In this document: positions 8,500 through 16,881 of the stretch, piece by piece
How the letters are laid out: every line of letters starts with the position of its first letter
How positions within the stretch are numbered: the stretch's first letter is position 1
Assembly (NCBI GenBank): GCA_964444135.1
Contig: CAYUFX010000012.1
Span: forward strand, 4,215-68,214
Length of the DNA: 64,000 bases
Origin: NIOZ-UU13 sp964444135
Lineage (GTDB): Bacteria > Planctomycetota > Phycisphaerae > Sedimentisphaerales > Anaerobacaceae
Reading direction: 5' to 3'
Notes under the pieces: generated by a model
The model's input: the letters and a program-made list of their open reading frames with translations, nothing else
Database searches by the model: none
What the model was told of the DNA's origin: nothing
Program-made: the position numbers and the translations under genes

Positions 8500-8811
8500 A
8501 CTTCATAAGGGGATTCCCTGCAAAACGGGCTCCCCGCCACGCCCAAAACGAACAGAGGTTGTAGTTTACAGTTACGCTACATCATCTGCCTCCAATATTA
8601 AAAAACCTCGTTCGTTTTCCGACATTGAAGCAGAAAACCGATTTCCAAGCCACCATGTGCACAGAAGCAAAGCCATGCAGGTCAATTGTTACTCGCCTAC
8701 TTTGCACTGTTTGCTAATCCTGTCAAAACCATTTTAAGCGCCTCTTTAGTTCAAAGTTTAGCTTTGGTAGCTGTTAATCCTTATAACCAAACTTCTTATA
8801 ATAATCGTCAA
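8500..8811 (-). promoter_or_regulatory. possible long nusA leader with weak promoter at its start
   Basis: No convincing gene lies in 8400-8984. On the minus strand a TTGACG box (8811-8806) is followed about 18 bases later by an AT-rich GTTATA, a modest sigma-70-type match. Between it and nusA the RNA could fold; for example, GGGGA near 8535 can pair with TCCCC near 8513. Promoter and leader are inferred from these matches only. Confidence 0.3.
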
Positions 8812-8876
8812 ATACCTCGATAGCAATTATTTTTTTGTCGAATTTGTATAATTTTTAGCCCAAATCTGAGGCAAAC

Positions 8877-8930
8877 AAAAAAAGGCTCAGTGACCCAAAA
8901 CCGCCAACGTCCGTATAAAATAGCCTTTTT
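8877..8930 (-). terminator. probable terminator after the membrane-anchored protein gene
   Basis: AAAAAGGCT and AGCCTTTTT arms (8879-8887 and 8922-8930) enclose a 34-base loop, and the minus-strand product ends in seven T. It lies 55 bases past the stop of the gene at 8985-9716. The long loop makes it less certain than the other terminators. Confidence 0.5.
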
Positions 8931-8984
8931 CGGAGCCCAAAACCCTCTTTTGCATTAACCACGAGGTTCAGACCAAAAAGTGTG

Positions 8985-9716
8985 CTACGATGCTGGAACC
9001 AGACGCAGCAGTAATTTTTCCTCTGCAATAACTATTTTTTCAATTCGCACCTTTTTATCGTCAACCTTGAAAACAGGCTCAAACGGCTCATCAGTAAGCA
9101 ATGAAGCAACTATTTTTGTTTGCACAGCCTCTTTGTCTATAGGTATATCGTCAAGCCTCTGCGTGTACATCTTTTTGGCCAACATCTTGGCAAGGGGCGT
9201 AATATTCATAGCTCCGACCTTCACCTTCGCCACCTCCAGGTTCAAAAGCCCCTGCTTATCAATTTTGGGCTCTAACTCAATAGTAATGATAAATTCTACT
9301 CCTTTGACATCTGCCGTTCCCATCAGCACGACGGTTCCCGGGACAAAAAGTGCTGCAGGTGCGTAAAGCAGGACGCCTTCGGATTCCATTGGCCAGTTGC
9401 CCCGAGTAATTATATCGTTTATCCCCTTCTGGGTAATGACCAGCTCGAATGGCTTGGCACGTTGAGCACCGTTATAAATTTTAGGTGATAAGTCGTGTGT
9501 CAGATATGGACTGACCTGCCCCCGCTTGTAGTTGCTGGAGCTGGGGTCAGCCGGTTTATAGCGACCGGGCCTGTATAACAGTAGGGCGAAGATAATAGCC
9601 GCTACTGCCAAATCGACCAGGAGCCAAAGGACCAGTTTTTTGAATCTCGCTTTTTTGCGAATTTTCAAATCTATTTCTGTACTTTGTATTTCTGTCTTGC
9701 TCAAATCCATTTGCAT
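8985..9716 (-). CDS. membrane-anchored protein of unknown function (YpmS-like layout)
   Basis: 243 residues. A basic cytoplasmic N-terminus (LKIRKKARFKKL) precedes one membrane helix (about 28-48, LVLWLLVDLAVAAIIFALLL); the rest is predicted outside the cytoplasm. The PFELVITQKGINDII segment and alternating strand pattern recall YpmS/DUF2140-type single-pass proteins with a lipid-binding-like domain, but I cannot confirm membership. It is divergent from pyrF, separated by 57 bases, so both promoters must share that gap. It is followed by a likely terminator. Confidence 0.7.
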   Translation of the reverse strand: MQMDLSKTEIQSTEIDLKIRKKARFKKLVLWLLVDLAVAAIIFALLLYRPGRYKPADPSSSNYKRGQVSPYLTHDLSPKIYNGAQRAKPFELVITQKGINDIITRGNWPMESEGVLLYAPAALFVPGTVVLMGTADVKGVEFIITIELEPKIDKQGLLNLEVAKVKVGAMNITPLAKMLAKKMYTQRLDDIPIDKEAVQTKIVASLLTDEPFEPVFKVDDKKVRIEKIVIAEEKLLLRLVPAS

Positions 9717-9773
9717 GATTATAGTGGTTCAGATGTTTATTAAAAGTTTTTTCCAATTATGAGGATTTAGAAT

Positions 9774-10724
9774 ATGGCAAGTCATTTTGCTGACCGTCTC
9801 TGCGATGCCGTGAAAACCAAGAAAACTTCTTTGATTGTCGGGCTTGATCCTGTTTACACCAGGCTGCCCTCTGCGATAAGAAGCCATCGCCAGATGAACG
9901 ATGAGTTTGATGCCGCCGCCGCGGTCGATGCCATCTTCGATTTTTGCACACAGGCAATGCGAATCGTTGCGCCGATGGTACCTGCCGTGAAGATAAACAT
10001 TGCGTTTTTTGAAAAGTATCTCTGGGAAGGCCTGGAGACTTACTATTCCTTGATTTCCGAGGCTGACGAGTTGGGCCTGGAAATAATCGGCGACGTGAAA
10101 CGAGGCGACATTGGCCACACCGCAGAAGCTTACGCCGCTGCTCATCTCGAAAATCCGGAACTGGCGGGCCTCGAAGACAACCTTGCCCCCGATGCCATTA
10201 CCGTCAATGGATACGCGGGAACAGATGGTATCGAGCCTTTTGCGGACATGGCCGACAAGCAGGGAAAAGGTGTTTTTGTGTTGGTTCGTACCAGCAATCC
10301 TTCCGCTGCCGCAATTCAGGATTTTACCAGCGCTGATGGCCAAACAATGTACGAAAAGCTCGCCGAAGTCGTCGGCCAAATCGCCAATAAAACCGAACGA
10401 ATCGGAAACAACGGCTACAGTAATGTAGGGATGGTAGTGGGCGGTACTGCGCCGCAGGTAACAACTGCCCTGCGCAAAAAGTATGACAAGATATGGTTCC
10501 TCGTCCCAGGCTACGGCTCTCAGGGCGCTGAAGCTGCCGACTGTGTCCGGTTCTGCAAACCAGACGGCACCGGAGCTTTAATCAACGCATCACGCTCAAT
10601 AATCTATGCTTATGAAAAGCCTAAATACAAAGAGCAGTTCGGCGACGACTGGAAAAGATGTATCGAGCAGGCCGTCATTGACGCAAAGGTCGATTTGGCA
10701 AACGCTATGCAGACGTTGATATAG
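9774..10724 (+). CDS. pyrF: orotidine 5'-phosphate decarboxylase, long (type 2) form
   Basis: 316 residues, the length of the PyrF-2 subfamily. It decarboxylates OMP to UMP, the last step of de novo pyrimidine synthesis. The catalytic DVKRGDIG motif is at ~107-114 (K109, D112), with VGLDP near residue 22 and a phosphate-binding VVGGTAP and PGYGSQG towards the C-terminus, giving a TIM barrel. GAGGA lies eight bases before the ATG. It stands first in a plus-strand run with menG and murD. Confidence 0.95.
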   Translation: MASHFADRLCDAVKTKKTSLIVGLDPVYTRLPSAIRSHRQMNDEFDAAAAVDAIFDFCTQAMRIVAPMVPAVKINIAFFEKYLWEGLETYYSLISEADELGLEIIGDVKRGDIGHTAEAYAAAHLENPELAGLEDNLAPDAITVNGYAGTDGIEPFADMADKQGKGVFVLVRTSNPSAAAIQDFTSADGQTMYEKLAEVVGQIANKTERIGNNGYSNVGMVVGGTAPQVTTALRKKYDKIWFLVPGYGSQGAEAADCVRFCKPDGTGALINASRSIIYAYEKPKYKEQFGDDWKRCIEQAVIDAKVDLANAMQTLI

Positions 10725-10796
10725 AAACATAAAACGCAAAACCCAAAACGTAGAACCATAGCGGAAAAACTCAAGACTTCATCTGAAACAAGAAAA

Positions 10797-11552
10797 ATGT
10801 CTCTGCAAACCTCTCAAACCTGCAAAACTTTTAGAAATGAAGTTGATATCTGCAGAATGTTTGACCGGATAGCACCGCGTTACGACCTTCTTAACCACTT
10901 GTTGTCATTCGGGCAGGACTTTTTCTGGCGTCGCAAAGTTGCTAAATGTCTAAGTTCGAGCGGAAAGGATAAATTGGAAATTCTTGACCTGGCAACAGGC
11001 ACGGGCGACCTGTTGTTTTCATTATTTCACGAAAATCCCAACATCACTAAAGCTGTTGGACTCGATATGTCTGCAAATATGTTGGCGATATGCCGTCAGA
11101 AAATAAACAGTCACAAACTCACAGAATATATCAGCTTGGTACAGGCTGATGCAGCCGCAATACCCTTGCCTGAAAACAGCTTCGATGCAGTAACAATTGC
11201 TTTTGGTATCAGGAACACCGCCGATACATTTGAGACTCTTAAAGAAATGCACAGAATCTTGAGACCGGGCGGTGTGTCTTTGATACTGGAATTTTCCTTG
11301 CCTGCCAACAGAATATTTAGAAAATGCTACCTGTTCTACTTGCGCCATTTTGTACCCCTGCTGGGTCGTGTGGTCTCCGGCGACGATTATGCCTATAGTT
11401 ATTTTGGCAAAACTGTTGAGAATTTTTATAGCGCTGACGACTTTTGCGCACTTATGAAAGAAGCCGGTTTTATAAATGTACAGGCGAATCAGTTGACAGC
11501 CGGTGTTGTTTGTATTTATCGTGGGTACAAGGCGGAAGAAAATATAGGATAA
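10797..11552 (+). CDS. menG: demethylmenaquinone methyltransferase (UbiE/MenG)
   Basis: 251 residues of class I SAM-dependent methyltransferase. The family signature FDRIAPRYDLLNHLLSFGQD is near residue 22. DLATGTGDLL is the SAM-binding motif I, and FGIRNTADTFETLKEMHRILRPGG is the typical UbiE motif II/III segment. It methylates demethylmenaquinone (or the ubiquinone precursor) at the membrane; menaquinone is more likely in this group. It lies between pyrF and murD with short gaps. The ribosome site is weak, and the ATG at 10797 is the first reasonable start. Confidence 0.93.
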   Translation: MSLQTSQTCKTFRNEVDICRMFDRIAPRYDLLNHLLSFGQDFFWRRKVAKCLSSSGKDKLEILDLATGTGDLLFSLFHENPNITKAVGLDMSANMLAICRQKINSHKLTEYISLVQADAAAIPLPENSFDAVTIAFGIRNTADTFETLKEMHRILRPGGVSLILEFSLPANRIFRKCYLFYLRHFVPLLGRVVSGDDYAYSYFGKTVENFYSADDFCALMKEAGFINVQANQLTAGVVCIYRGYKAEENIG

Positions 11553-11581
11553 CCGTTTTTTTAGTCCCTTATATAGAAATT

Positions 11582-13036
11582 ATGAACAAAGATTTTTTTA
11601 CTGACAAGAAAGTTCTAATTATGGGCTTGGGGCGTTTTGGCGGCGGAGTCGATGTCGCCGAGTTCGCCGTTAGAGCCGGTGCTAAAGTGATAGTAACGGA
11701 TTTGGCCCCAGCCGCGCAGTTAAGCGATTCGATAGACAAGCTCGAAGAATTTCCTGATATAGAATTTCATCTCGGCTCGCACGACCCTGCTGATTTTAAG
11801 CAAGCCGACATTATCATAGCCAATCCTGCCGTGCCCGGCGATAATGAGTTTCTCGAACTTGCCCGTCGAAACAACAAATTTGTTACGTCCCAGATAAACA
11901 TCTTCTTTGAACTTTGCCTTGCCCAGATAATCGGCATTACCGGTGCCAACGGCAAGAGCACAACAGCCGCCCTTACCGACCATTTACTTAAAAATATGAT
12001 ATACGACATACGACATACGACGTACGAGAATGTTTGGCTAAGCGGCAACATCGGCAATCAGCCGTTATTAACTGTTCTGGATAAAATTAAAGCAAAAGAT
12101 TTGGTCGTCCTGGAGCTGTCGAGTTTTCAGCTTGAGCAATTAGCGGAAATTCAAAAAGCACCAAAAGTCGCACTCTTAACAAATCTTACACCGAACCATC
12201 TTGACCGCTACGGAATATTCGCTAATTACTGCGCTGCTAAGGAAAATATTTTCAGGTTTCAGGTGCGTAGGGTGGGCTTTAGCCCACCGAACAAAACTTG
12301 GTGGGGCAAGCCCCACCCTACTGAAAACTACCCGGCTGTTTCCATCTTCAACGCCGAAGACAAAATTGCCGCCGAATGGTTTGAAAAATATCGCAAGGAC
12401 ACCGGCAGAATTTGCATTAAGTTTTCAACTAACGATATCAGTGAAGAGATTCGCAGCGTTTTTCCCTTGCTTGGCCGAGCCAATCTTTCAAACCTCGCCG
12501 CCGCCATAACTATAGCGAGGCACTTTGGCATTGACGATAACAGCATTAAGAAGGCCCTGCCTGATTTTAAGGCGTTGCCGCATCGACTTGAGCTTGTTGA
12601 AGAAATAAACGGCGTATCTTGGTACAATGATTCCAAGGCTACGACACCACAAAGTGCCATTAGTGCCCTTGAAGCCTTTGAGCAGCCTGTGATTATTATT
12701 GCTGGCGGATATGATAAGAATTTACCCTTCGATGAGTTCGGCCAAAACATAGCAGAAAATGCCAAAGCGGCTATACTCATAGGCCAAACCGCCCAGAAAA
12801 TTGCAGATGCAATATGTAAGACACAAGACTCAAGACACAAGACTCAAGACCGAGAACTCAAAACACATATCGAGATTGTTGAATCTCTCGCCGAGGCCGT
12901 CCAATTGGCCGCTCGTCTTGCAGTCAACGGCGATATCGTTTTATTAAGCCCCGCCTGCGCAAGCTACGATATGTTCGATAATTTTGAGCAGCGAGGTCAA
13001 AAGTTTACCGAATTTGTTCGGGAAGTTGGCAGTTGA
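11582..13036 (+). CDS. murD: UDP-N-acetylmuramoylalanine-D-glutamate ligase with repeat-derived insertions
   Basis: 484 residues from the ATG at 11582; the upstream extension overlaps menG and is not family-like. It adds D-Glu to UDP-MurNAc-Ala. The N-terminal nucleotide-binding turn (GLGRFGGG), Mur P-loop GITGANGKSTTAAL, NLTPNHLDRY and WYNDSKATTP motifs are intact, so it should be active. Compared with other MurD proteins it has three extra in-frame segments, each made of repeat DNA: a YDIRHTTYE patch, a ~21-residue VRRVGFSPPNKTWWGKPHPT patch and a KTQDSRHKTQDR patch. All fall in loops between conserved motifs. The gene is apart from the dcw cluster at 43-48 kb. Confidence 0.95.
   Translation: MNKDFFTDKKVLIMGLGRFGGGVDVAEFAVRAGAKVIVTDLAPAAQLSDSIDKLEEFPDIEFHLGSHDPADFKQADIIIANPAVPGDNEFLELARRNNKFVTSQINIFFELCLAQIIGITGANGKSTTAALTDHLLKNMIYDIRHTTYENVWLSGNIGNQPLLTVLDKIKAKDLVVLELSSFQLEQLAEIQKAPKVALLTNLTPNHLDRYGIFANYCAAKENIFRFQVRRVGFSPPNKTWWGKPHPTENYPAVSIFNAEDKIAAEWFEKYRKDTGRICIKFSTNDISEEIRSVFPLLGRANLSNLAAAITIARHFGIDDNSIKKALPDFKALPHRLELVEEINGVSWYNDSKATTPQSAISALEAFEQPVIIIAGGYDKNLPFDEFGQNIAENAKAAILIGQTAQKIADAICKTQDSRHKTQDRELKTHIEIVESLAEAVQLAARLAVNGDIVLLSPACASYDMFDNFEQRGQKFTEFVREVGS
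12001..12028 (+). repeat. ATACGAC tandem repeat inside murD
   Basis: Three to four copies of ATACGAC or a close variant in a row encode the extra YDIRHTTYE residues between the P-loop domain helix and the GNIG motif of MurD. Related ATACGATATACGA strings occur upstream of rsmH (43935-43975) and proB (41295-41310). Confidence 0.7.
12267..12321 (+). repeat. nested palindromic element in frame inside murD
   Basis: GTAGGGTGGG at 12267-12276 is perfectly inverted as CCCACCCTAC at 12312-12321. Inside are two 8-bp hairpins, GGTGGGCT-TT-AGCCCACC and GGTGGGGC-AA-GCCCCACC. It inserts about 21 codons, without stops, after the AAKENIFRFQ segment of MurD, where homologues pass straight to the NYPAVSIFNAED strand. 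Confidence 0.85.
12821..12848 (+). repeat. two exact copies of ACACAAGACTCAAG inside murD
   Basis: A 14-base unit repeated exactly twice, then partly again. It encodes the extra KTQDSRHKTQDR residues in a surface loop of the MurD C-terminal domain. 28 bases is not a multiple of three, but with the flanking partial copy the frame is kept. Confidence 0.8.
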
Positions 13037-13041
13037 TTTGC

Positions 13042-13070
13042 AAAAAGGCCGAGCCAAACCGGCCCGGCCG
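13042..13070 (-). terminator. Rho-independent terminator between convergent murD and anti-sigma-like gene
   Basis: On the minus strand a GC-rich stem (CGGCCG...CGGCC around GGTTTGGC) leads into TTTTTG. It lies 45 bases past the stop of the minus-strand gene at 13115. The stem may also slow plus-strand readthrough from murD. Confidence 0.7.
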
Positions 13071-13114
13071 TATTGCGAATACACGTGGAAATATTTCCGT
13101 AAGGCTCAACTATT

Positions 13115-13963
13115 TTAGTCTCTTATTACTATAGCATCTTCCGGAATCTCAAATTTGAAAATATCTTCACTGACTTTGGGGTTGTACACGAGCAAAGTCC
13201 ACACTATAAACGGGTCTCCTTTAAAATCAGGATTATCCCATAATTTCATGCGAGAAGGTAATTTTGACTCTAAATCAAAAATAATCACACCACATTTGCC
13301 TGCGCTTTTTTGATATTTTTCTGCTCCCTTGAATGAAAGAGAAACTATCTCTTTACCCGTAACCTCGTCCTTATCATATTCCGTCTTTACATCTTTCATT
13401 TCTTCCTGAAGGTACAAAAAGAAATTTATATCTAAAAAGCTACCAATCGTCACTGTTAATCCTTCATAAATGTAAACTTCCTTGGTTGACGGGTAATAGC
13501 AGTACGTGAGGTTTTCTCTTTCATTGGCGACTATTGTGTCTCCATAGCTACTTTCCTGGCGAAAGTCGCCAAAAAAGAATTTTCCGTCTTCCCCTCGCCG
13601 AGCCCACATCTTAATATTATAGGATATACCTTTTTCGTTTCGACTCGTTGCTTCAACATAAACCGAGTGGACATTCTTAAAAGCTTCAATTGTTTGTTCT
13701 ATTCCATAAGCAGGTGTGACGGATTTATCCAAAAAGGTTATTGATATTATCACAGCTACTATTATCACCGCCGCCGCGGCCAATTTTGTCATTCTGCTTT
13801 TCATAATTATTCTCCATATTTTTTGCTCTATTGCAGATGTTTTTTTGACTTTCGATTTTTCAAATGCCTCGATGACATCACCAAGAACTTCTTCATCTAT
13901 TTTGGCATTTGTATCGATGTTTATATTCTTAATTAGCTTTTCTATATTTTCTGTCGGCCTCAT
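13115..13963 (-). CDS. ECF-associated membrane protein, probable anti-sigma/LolA-like partner
   Basis: 282 residues. A cytoplasmic N-terminal region of ~58 residues (ending KSRMTKLA) precedes one membrane helix (LAAAAVIIVAVIISITFL) and a large extracytoplasmic beta-rich domain. The TPAYGIEQTIEAFKNV motif after the helix is a pattern I associate with planctomycete proteins encoded next to ECF sigma factors. It overlaps the sigma gene by four bases (ATGA), so translation is coupled. It probably holds the sigma factor at the membrane or senses envelope state, by analogy. No zinc-binding HxxxCxxC anti-sigma motif is visible. Confidence 0.7.
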   Translation of the reverse strand: MRPTENIEKLIKNINIDTNAKIDEEVLGDVIEAFEKSKVKKTSAIEQKIWRIIMKSRMTKLAAAAVIIVAVIISITFLDKSVTPAYGIEQTIEAFKNVHSVYVEATSRNEKGISYNIKMWARRGEDGKFFFGDFRQESSYGDTIVANERENLTYCYYPSTKEVYIYEGLTVTIGSFLDINFFLYLQEEMKDVKTEYDKDEVTGKEIVSLSFKGAEKYQKSAGKCGVIIFDLESKLPSRMKLWDNPDFKGDPFIVWTLLVYNPKVSEDIFKFEIPEDAIVIRD

Positions 13964-14505
13964 AATTTAACCTCACTGTCTAAAATTGACCGCAGTTTAT
14001 CCAGTCCATAGCGATACCTGCTCTGGATGGTATTAATTGAAACGTCCTGCAGTTCGGCGATTGCCTTGAATTTCATTGCTCCCTGAAGATGCAGGATAAT
14101 TACCTCTCGCTGCTGCTCCGGAAGCTGAGTTAGGGCGTCGTTAAGCTGCCTCAATTGCTCGCTGTCAATAATCCACTGTTCCGGTTTTTTCGAATTCGAT
14201 ACGGTTGAGTCTGCTTCGTTCAGGCCGGTAGTTTCCTGTCGCTGCCTTGTTTTATTGGCATTGCGGACACGATTTACTACACATGTGGCCAGATAGCTTT
14301 TTAGGCTCCCGTTAAGCTTTAATTTTTCCGGAGATTGTGCAAAAGACACAAAAAAATCGTGCACAATATCTTCGGCAGCGTTTTGATCATTCGAAAGAGC
14401 CGATGCCAGCCTTAGCAAATTGTCCTTGTACTTCTTATAGATACGGCAGAGAGCATCACTGCTGCCGCGCTTTAATCTCCATATAAGCAGCTTATCTTCT
14501 ATCAT
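13960..14505 (-). CDS. ECF-type RNA polymerase sigma factor
   Basis: 181 residues with sigma region 2 (CRIYKKYKDNLLRLASAL, then DQNAAEDIVHDFFVSF) and region 4 (LTQLPEQQREVIILHLQGAMKFKAIAELQDVSINTIQSR). Regions 1 and 3 are absent, as usual for the extracytoplasmic-function class. It directs RNA polymerase to a small regulon. AGGA lies five bases before the ATG. It is coupled to the membrane protein that follows. I could not identify its own promoter in 14506-14620. Confidence 0.93.
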   Translation of the reverse strand: MIEDKLLIWRLKRGSSDALCRIYKKYKDNLLRLASALSNDQNAAEDIVHDFFVSFAQSPEKLKLNGSLKSYLATCVVNRVRNANKTRQRQETTGLNEADSTVSNSKKPEQWIIDSEQLRQLNDALTQLPEQQREVIILHLQGAMKFKAIAELQDVSINTIQSRYRYGLDKLRSILDSEVKL

Positions 14506-14833
14506 CTAAATCCTACGTGTTTTGTCTTGGAACGAACGTTCGTCATCTATAACACAATCGAACCGGCCATTTTAGTCTAAGTAAAATCATTTTTTCTACA
14601 GAGCCTTACTTTAACTCAGCGCTTGATTATAGGAGTATCCTCAACAAAGGTTAAAAAAGTTATAAAAAATGCTTCAAACCGATTTTCCACAATAAGAAGC
14701 CAAAAAACCGCAAAATACCCTTATCAGTTAGCTCAGTTGCGATTTTCTCGGCGTTCCCTTGTAAAGTCGGCCATCAAATCTGTCGATTCGAAAGTCATTA
14801 AAACAAAAACTGCAGATTTGAAGGGTGTTTATA
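14506..14833. other. intergenic region without a recognised gene
   Basis: A 328-base AT-rich gap between the divergent sigma-factor and PilZ genes. An open frame crossing it on the plus strand has no ribosome site and a composition unlike its neighbours, so I do not call it. Promoters for both flanking genes should be here, but I see no strong match. Confidence 0.5.
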
Positions 14834-15211
14834 ATGGAAAAGCAAAACGAGCGAAGAACAGAACAAAGACTACGTTATTATTGGCCAATCTGGTTTGCCG
14901 AAGACCCTAACGAGATGCTTGCACAGGGTCAGATGGTTGATGTCTCCAGCAGGGGGGCTGCGTTTACCTGCTACGCCAGCGATGGTTGTCCCTACCCTGG
15001 CCAGCATATAACAGCTCGTTTTAGTGTCCCACGTTATGGCTCGGACGATTCCTTCGATATGGCAAATTTCACACGTTCAGCTCATGTTTGTCGGGTTGAT
15101 AACGTAAATAGCTTTTTGCGACGTATTGCTGTTCAGTTTGCAGAACCGCTGCCTTTTAAACCCGGCGAACAAAACGCCGCCGAATCCAATATACAAACAC
15201 AAAACGCCTGA
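14834..15211 (+). CDS. PilZ-domain protein (c-di-GMP binding)
   Basis: 125 residues from the ATG at 14834, which has AAGGG at 14821 and beats an in-frame GTG at 14825. The N-terminal RRTEQR matches the RxxxR element and DVSSRGAAF the (D/N)xSxxG element of PilZ domains, the two motifs that wrap cyclic di-GMP. No other domain is attached, so it is a stand-alone cytoplasmic receptor that could tune pilus, flagellar or matrix functions. It is a single-gene unit ending in a good terminator. Confidence 0.85.
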   Translation: MEKQNERRTEQRLRYYWPIWFAEDPNEMLAQGQMVDVSSRGAAFTCYASDGCPYPGQHITARFSVPRYGSDDSFDMANFTRSAHVCRVDNVNSFLRRIAVQFAEPLPFKPGEQNAAESNIQTQNA

Positions 15212-15281
15212 CCCCGTAATTTGGTCGATACCAAAGGCGCGCCTGTGGAGGGGCGAATTCGCTATTGCTCAAAAAAATTAG

Positions 15282-15309
15282 CCCCCGATTTTACCGGGGA
15301 TTTTCTTTT
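15282..15309 (+). terminator. Rho-independent terminator after the PilZ gene
   Basis: CCCCG-ATTTTAC-CGGGG (15283-15299) is followed by ATTTTCTTTT. It lies 70 bases after the PilZ stop. Confidence 0.8.
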
Positions 15310-15594
15310 CCTCGCAATGTATCGGATGCTGTTTAGCCGTCGTTTGCAAGCTTGCCCTGAGCGCAGTCGAAAAGTTGAAGCGATAGCCAAGGTACTCCTG
15401 TATTTCATTAAACTTCTTTGTGCAATCGGTTCAGAATGGCTCCTTGCAGCTTGTGTAATTCTAAAAGATGGCCTACGTATTCTGCTGCTTTTGATTTGCT
15501 TGCTGGGGGTTTTTCCATGTGTTTTGGTCTTTTTGATGAAGTTGCTCTTTTTGCTTTTTTTGTAGATTTTGCCATTTTCTTTACAATTCCCTTC
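15310..15594. other. intergenic region with a repeat fragment
   Basis: Between the PilZ terminator and the LexA-like promoter I see no gene. Around 15350-15372 is CTTGCCCTGAGCGCAGTCGAAA, resembling the CTGCGCTCGAAATGAC repeat at 47811-47882. The T-rich open frame crossing this stretch codes only low-complexity hydrophobic residues. Confidence 0.4.
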
Positions 15595-15623
15595 TTGACA
15601 AAGTACGTATTTAGGTCTAAAAT
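15595..15623 (+). promoter_or_regulatory. sigma-70-type promoter of the LexA-like gene
   Basis: TTGACA (15595-15600) and TAAAAT (15618-15623) are separated by exactly 17 bases. A second TATAAT at 15625-15630 overlaps downstream. It lies about 80 bases before the ATG. A TACGTA palindrome within the spacer is a possible operator half, which is speculative. Confidence 0.75.
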
Positions 15624-15704
15624 ATATAATCTTGAAAGTTATTTTAAAATATTAACGCATACGCGAAAGAATGCAACTAGAAAATTTACTAAAGCGTAAA
15701 AATT

Positions 15705-16664
15705 ATGAGTAAATATGACGAAAAAGCGATAATTGCGAGGATCAGGTCTCTGCGTGAGCAATATGTAGGCGGTAGAGGTAAAAGCAAATTTGCACGCGCT
15801 TTGAACATAAGTCCTTCTACTTACAACTATTACGAAAACAACAGAATCCCTCCGATAGAGATTCTGCTGAAAATATGTGAGGTTACAGGAGCGGATTTGG
15901 ACTGGTTGCTGACCGGTCGAAGCACTGGAAAAAAACCTGAATCTGGGCCAAATAGTGGACTTTTGCAAAGGTTAGACAAGTTGTTTACAGACAATCCTGA
16001 GATGACAGAAGCGGTTTTGGCTTTTATTGAGCTATTATGCGAGCAAAAAGGGATTGTAGGAGGATTTCGATACGGGGTTCTACCGTCCAAACCGGCCAGG
16101 CCTGGATGGATACCTGTGCTTGGTCGAACCGCGGCGGGGATGGTGCATTTTTGGGAGCAGACACTTCTCCCGGAACCGAAAAAAGCTATTACAGAGCTTG
16201 ATGAGCTGGTGAAAATGCATATAGGCAGGGAGATTGTTGGTTCTGTAGATGGCATAGTCTCGGTTGATTTGAAGGCGAGGCCTTTGGTGGACGGAATAAG
16301 CAAGCAGCAGGCTAATCTTATTCAGGTTTGTGGGCAAGAGCAGGAGCAGATAGTTGAATTTGTACAGTGCGAGGAGATTCATAAGCTGTTCCCTGACAGT
16401 TTTGCTCTGCATCTGGACGGTGACAGTATGTCACCAAGGATAAATGATTGTGATATTGTGATATTAAGCCCCTCGGTGCCAGCGGCGCAGGGACAAATTA
16501 GCATCGCTCGTGTTGCGAATCAAATAGGTGTTACCTGTAAGCTCATAAGAACGACAAAGACAGATGTCCACCTGATACCGATAAATGAAAGATACGAAAC
16601 AAAGGTCATAGCTAAAAAAGACTTGCTTTGGGCACTGGCCGTTTTATGCCACGTAAGTGTCTGA
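15705..16664 (+). CDS. LexA/CI-like repressor with HTH and S24 self-cleavage domain
   Basis: 319 residues. An XRE-type HTH occupies 10-70 (KSKFARALNISPSTYNYYENN is the recognition part). After a linker comes IPVLGRTAAGM (136-146), the Ala144-Gly145 self-cleavage motif of LexA-type proteins. The catalytic serine lies in GDSMSP (S241) and the general-base lysine in TCKLIR (K279). The ~95 residues between cleavage site and serine are longer than in E. coli LexA. Such proteins repress DNA-damage or prophage genes until RecA-stimulated cleavage. No phage genes are adjacent, so a host stress regulator is likelier. The promoter at 15595 could be autoregulated. Confidence 0.88.
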   Translation: MSKYDEKAIIARIRSLREQYVGGRGKSKFARALNISPSTYNYYENNRIPPIEILLKICEVTGADLDWLLTGRSTGKKPESGPNSGLLQRLDKLFTDNPEMTEAVLAFIELLCEQKGIVGGFRYGVLPSKPARPGWIPVLGRTAAGMVHFWEQTLLPEPKKAITELDELVKMHIGREIVGSVDGIVSVDLKARPLVDGISKQQANLIQVCGQEQEQIVEFVQCEEIHKLFPDSFALHLDGDSMSPRINDCDIVILSPSVPAAQGQISIARVANQIGVTCKLIRTTKTDVHLIPINERYETKVIAKKDLLWALAVLCHVSV

Positions 16665-16881
16665 TTGTGTCTTAAGGTTCCGGCGATTATGAGACCTCTT
16701 TCGAAGAAAAGTTTCCCACTGCTCTGTTGATAGTATGAGCCACAATGAATTGTTGGCGAAATACCTTTGCTCTTTCTGACGGGAGAATATTTATCCGTGC
16801 CAGCAATCATGGGATTTATCGCTCGGTTCAGCGAAAGATTAGGTAGATTGTTCGACGGACTTAAGAGACCGGCCAATTCTG

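Noticed and set aside
8399..8737. 112-codon plus-strand frame opposite the nusA leader
   Set aside because: It would translate the complement of the T-rich terminator hairpin; composition and start are not gene-like.
15221..15565. 114-codon plus-strand frame after the PilZ gene
   Set aside because: It reads across the PilZ terminator and a repeat fragment into a low-complexity Leu/Phe stretch.
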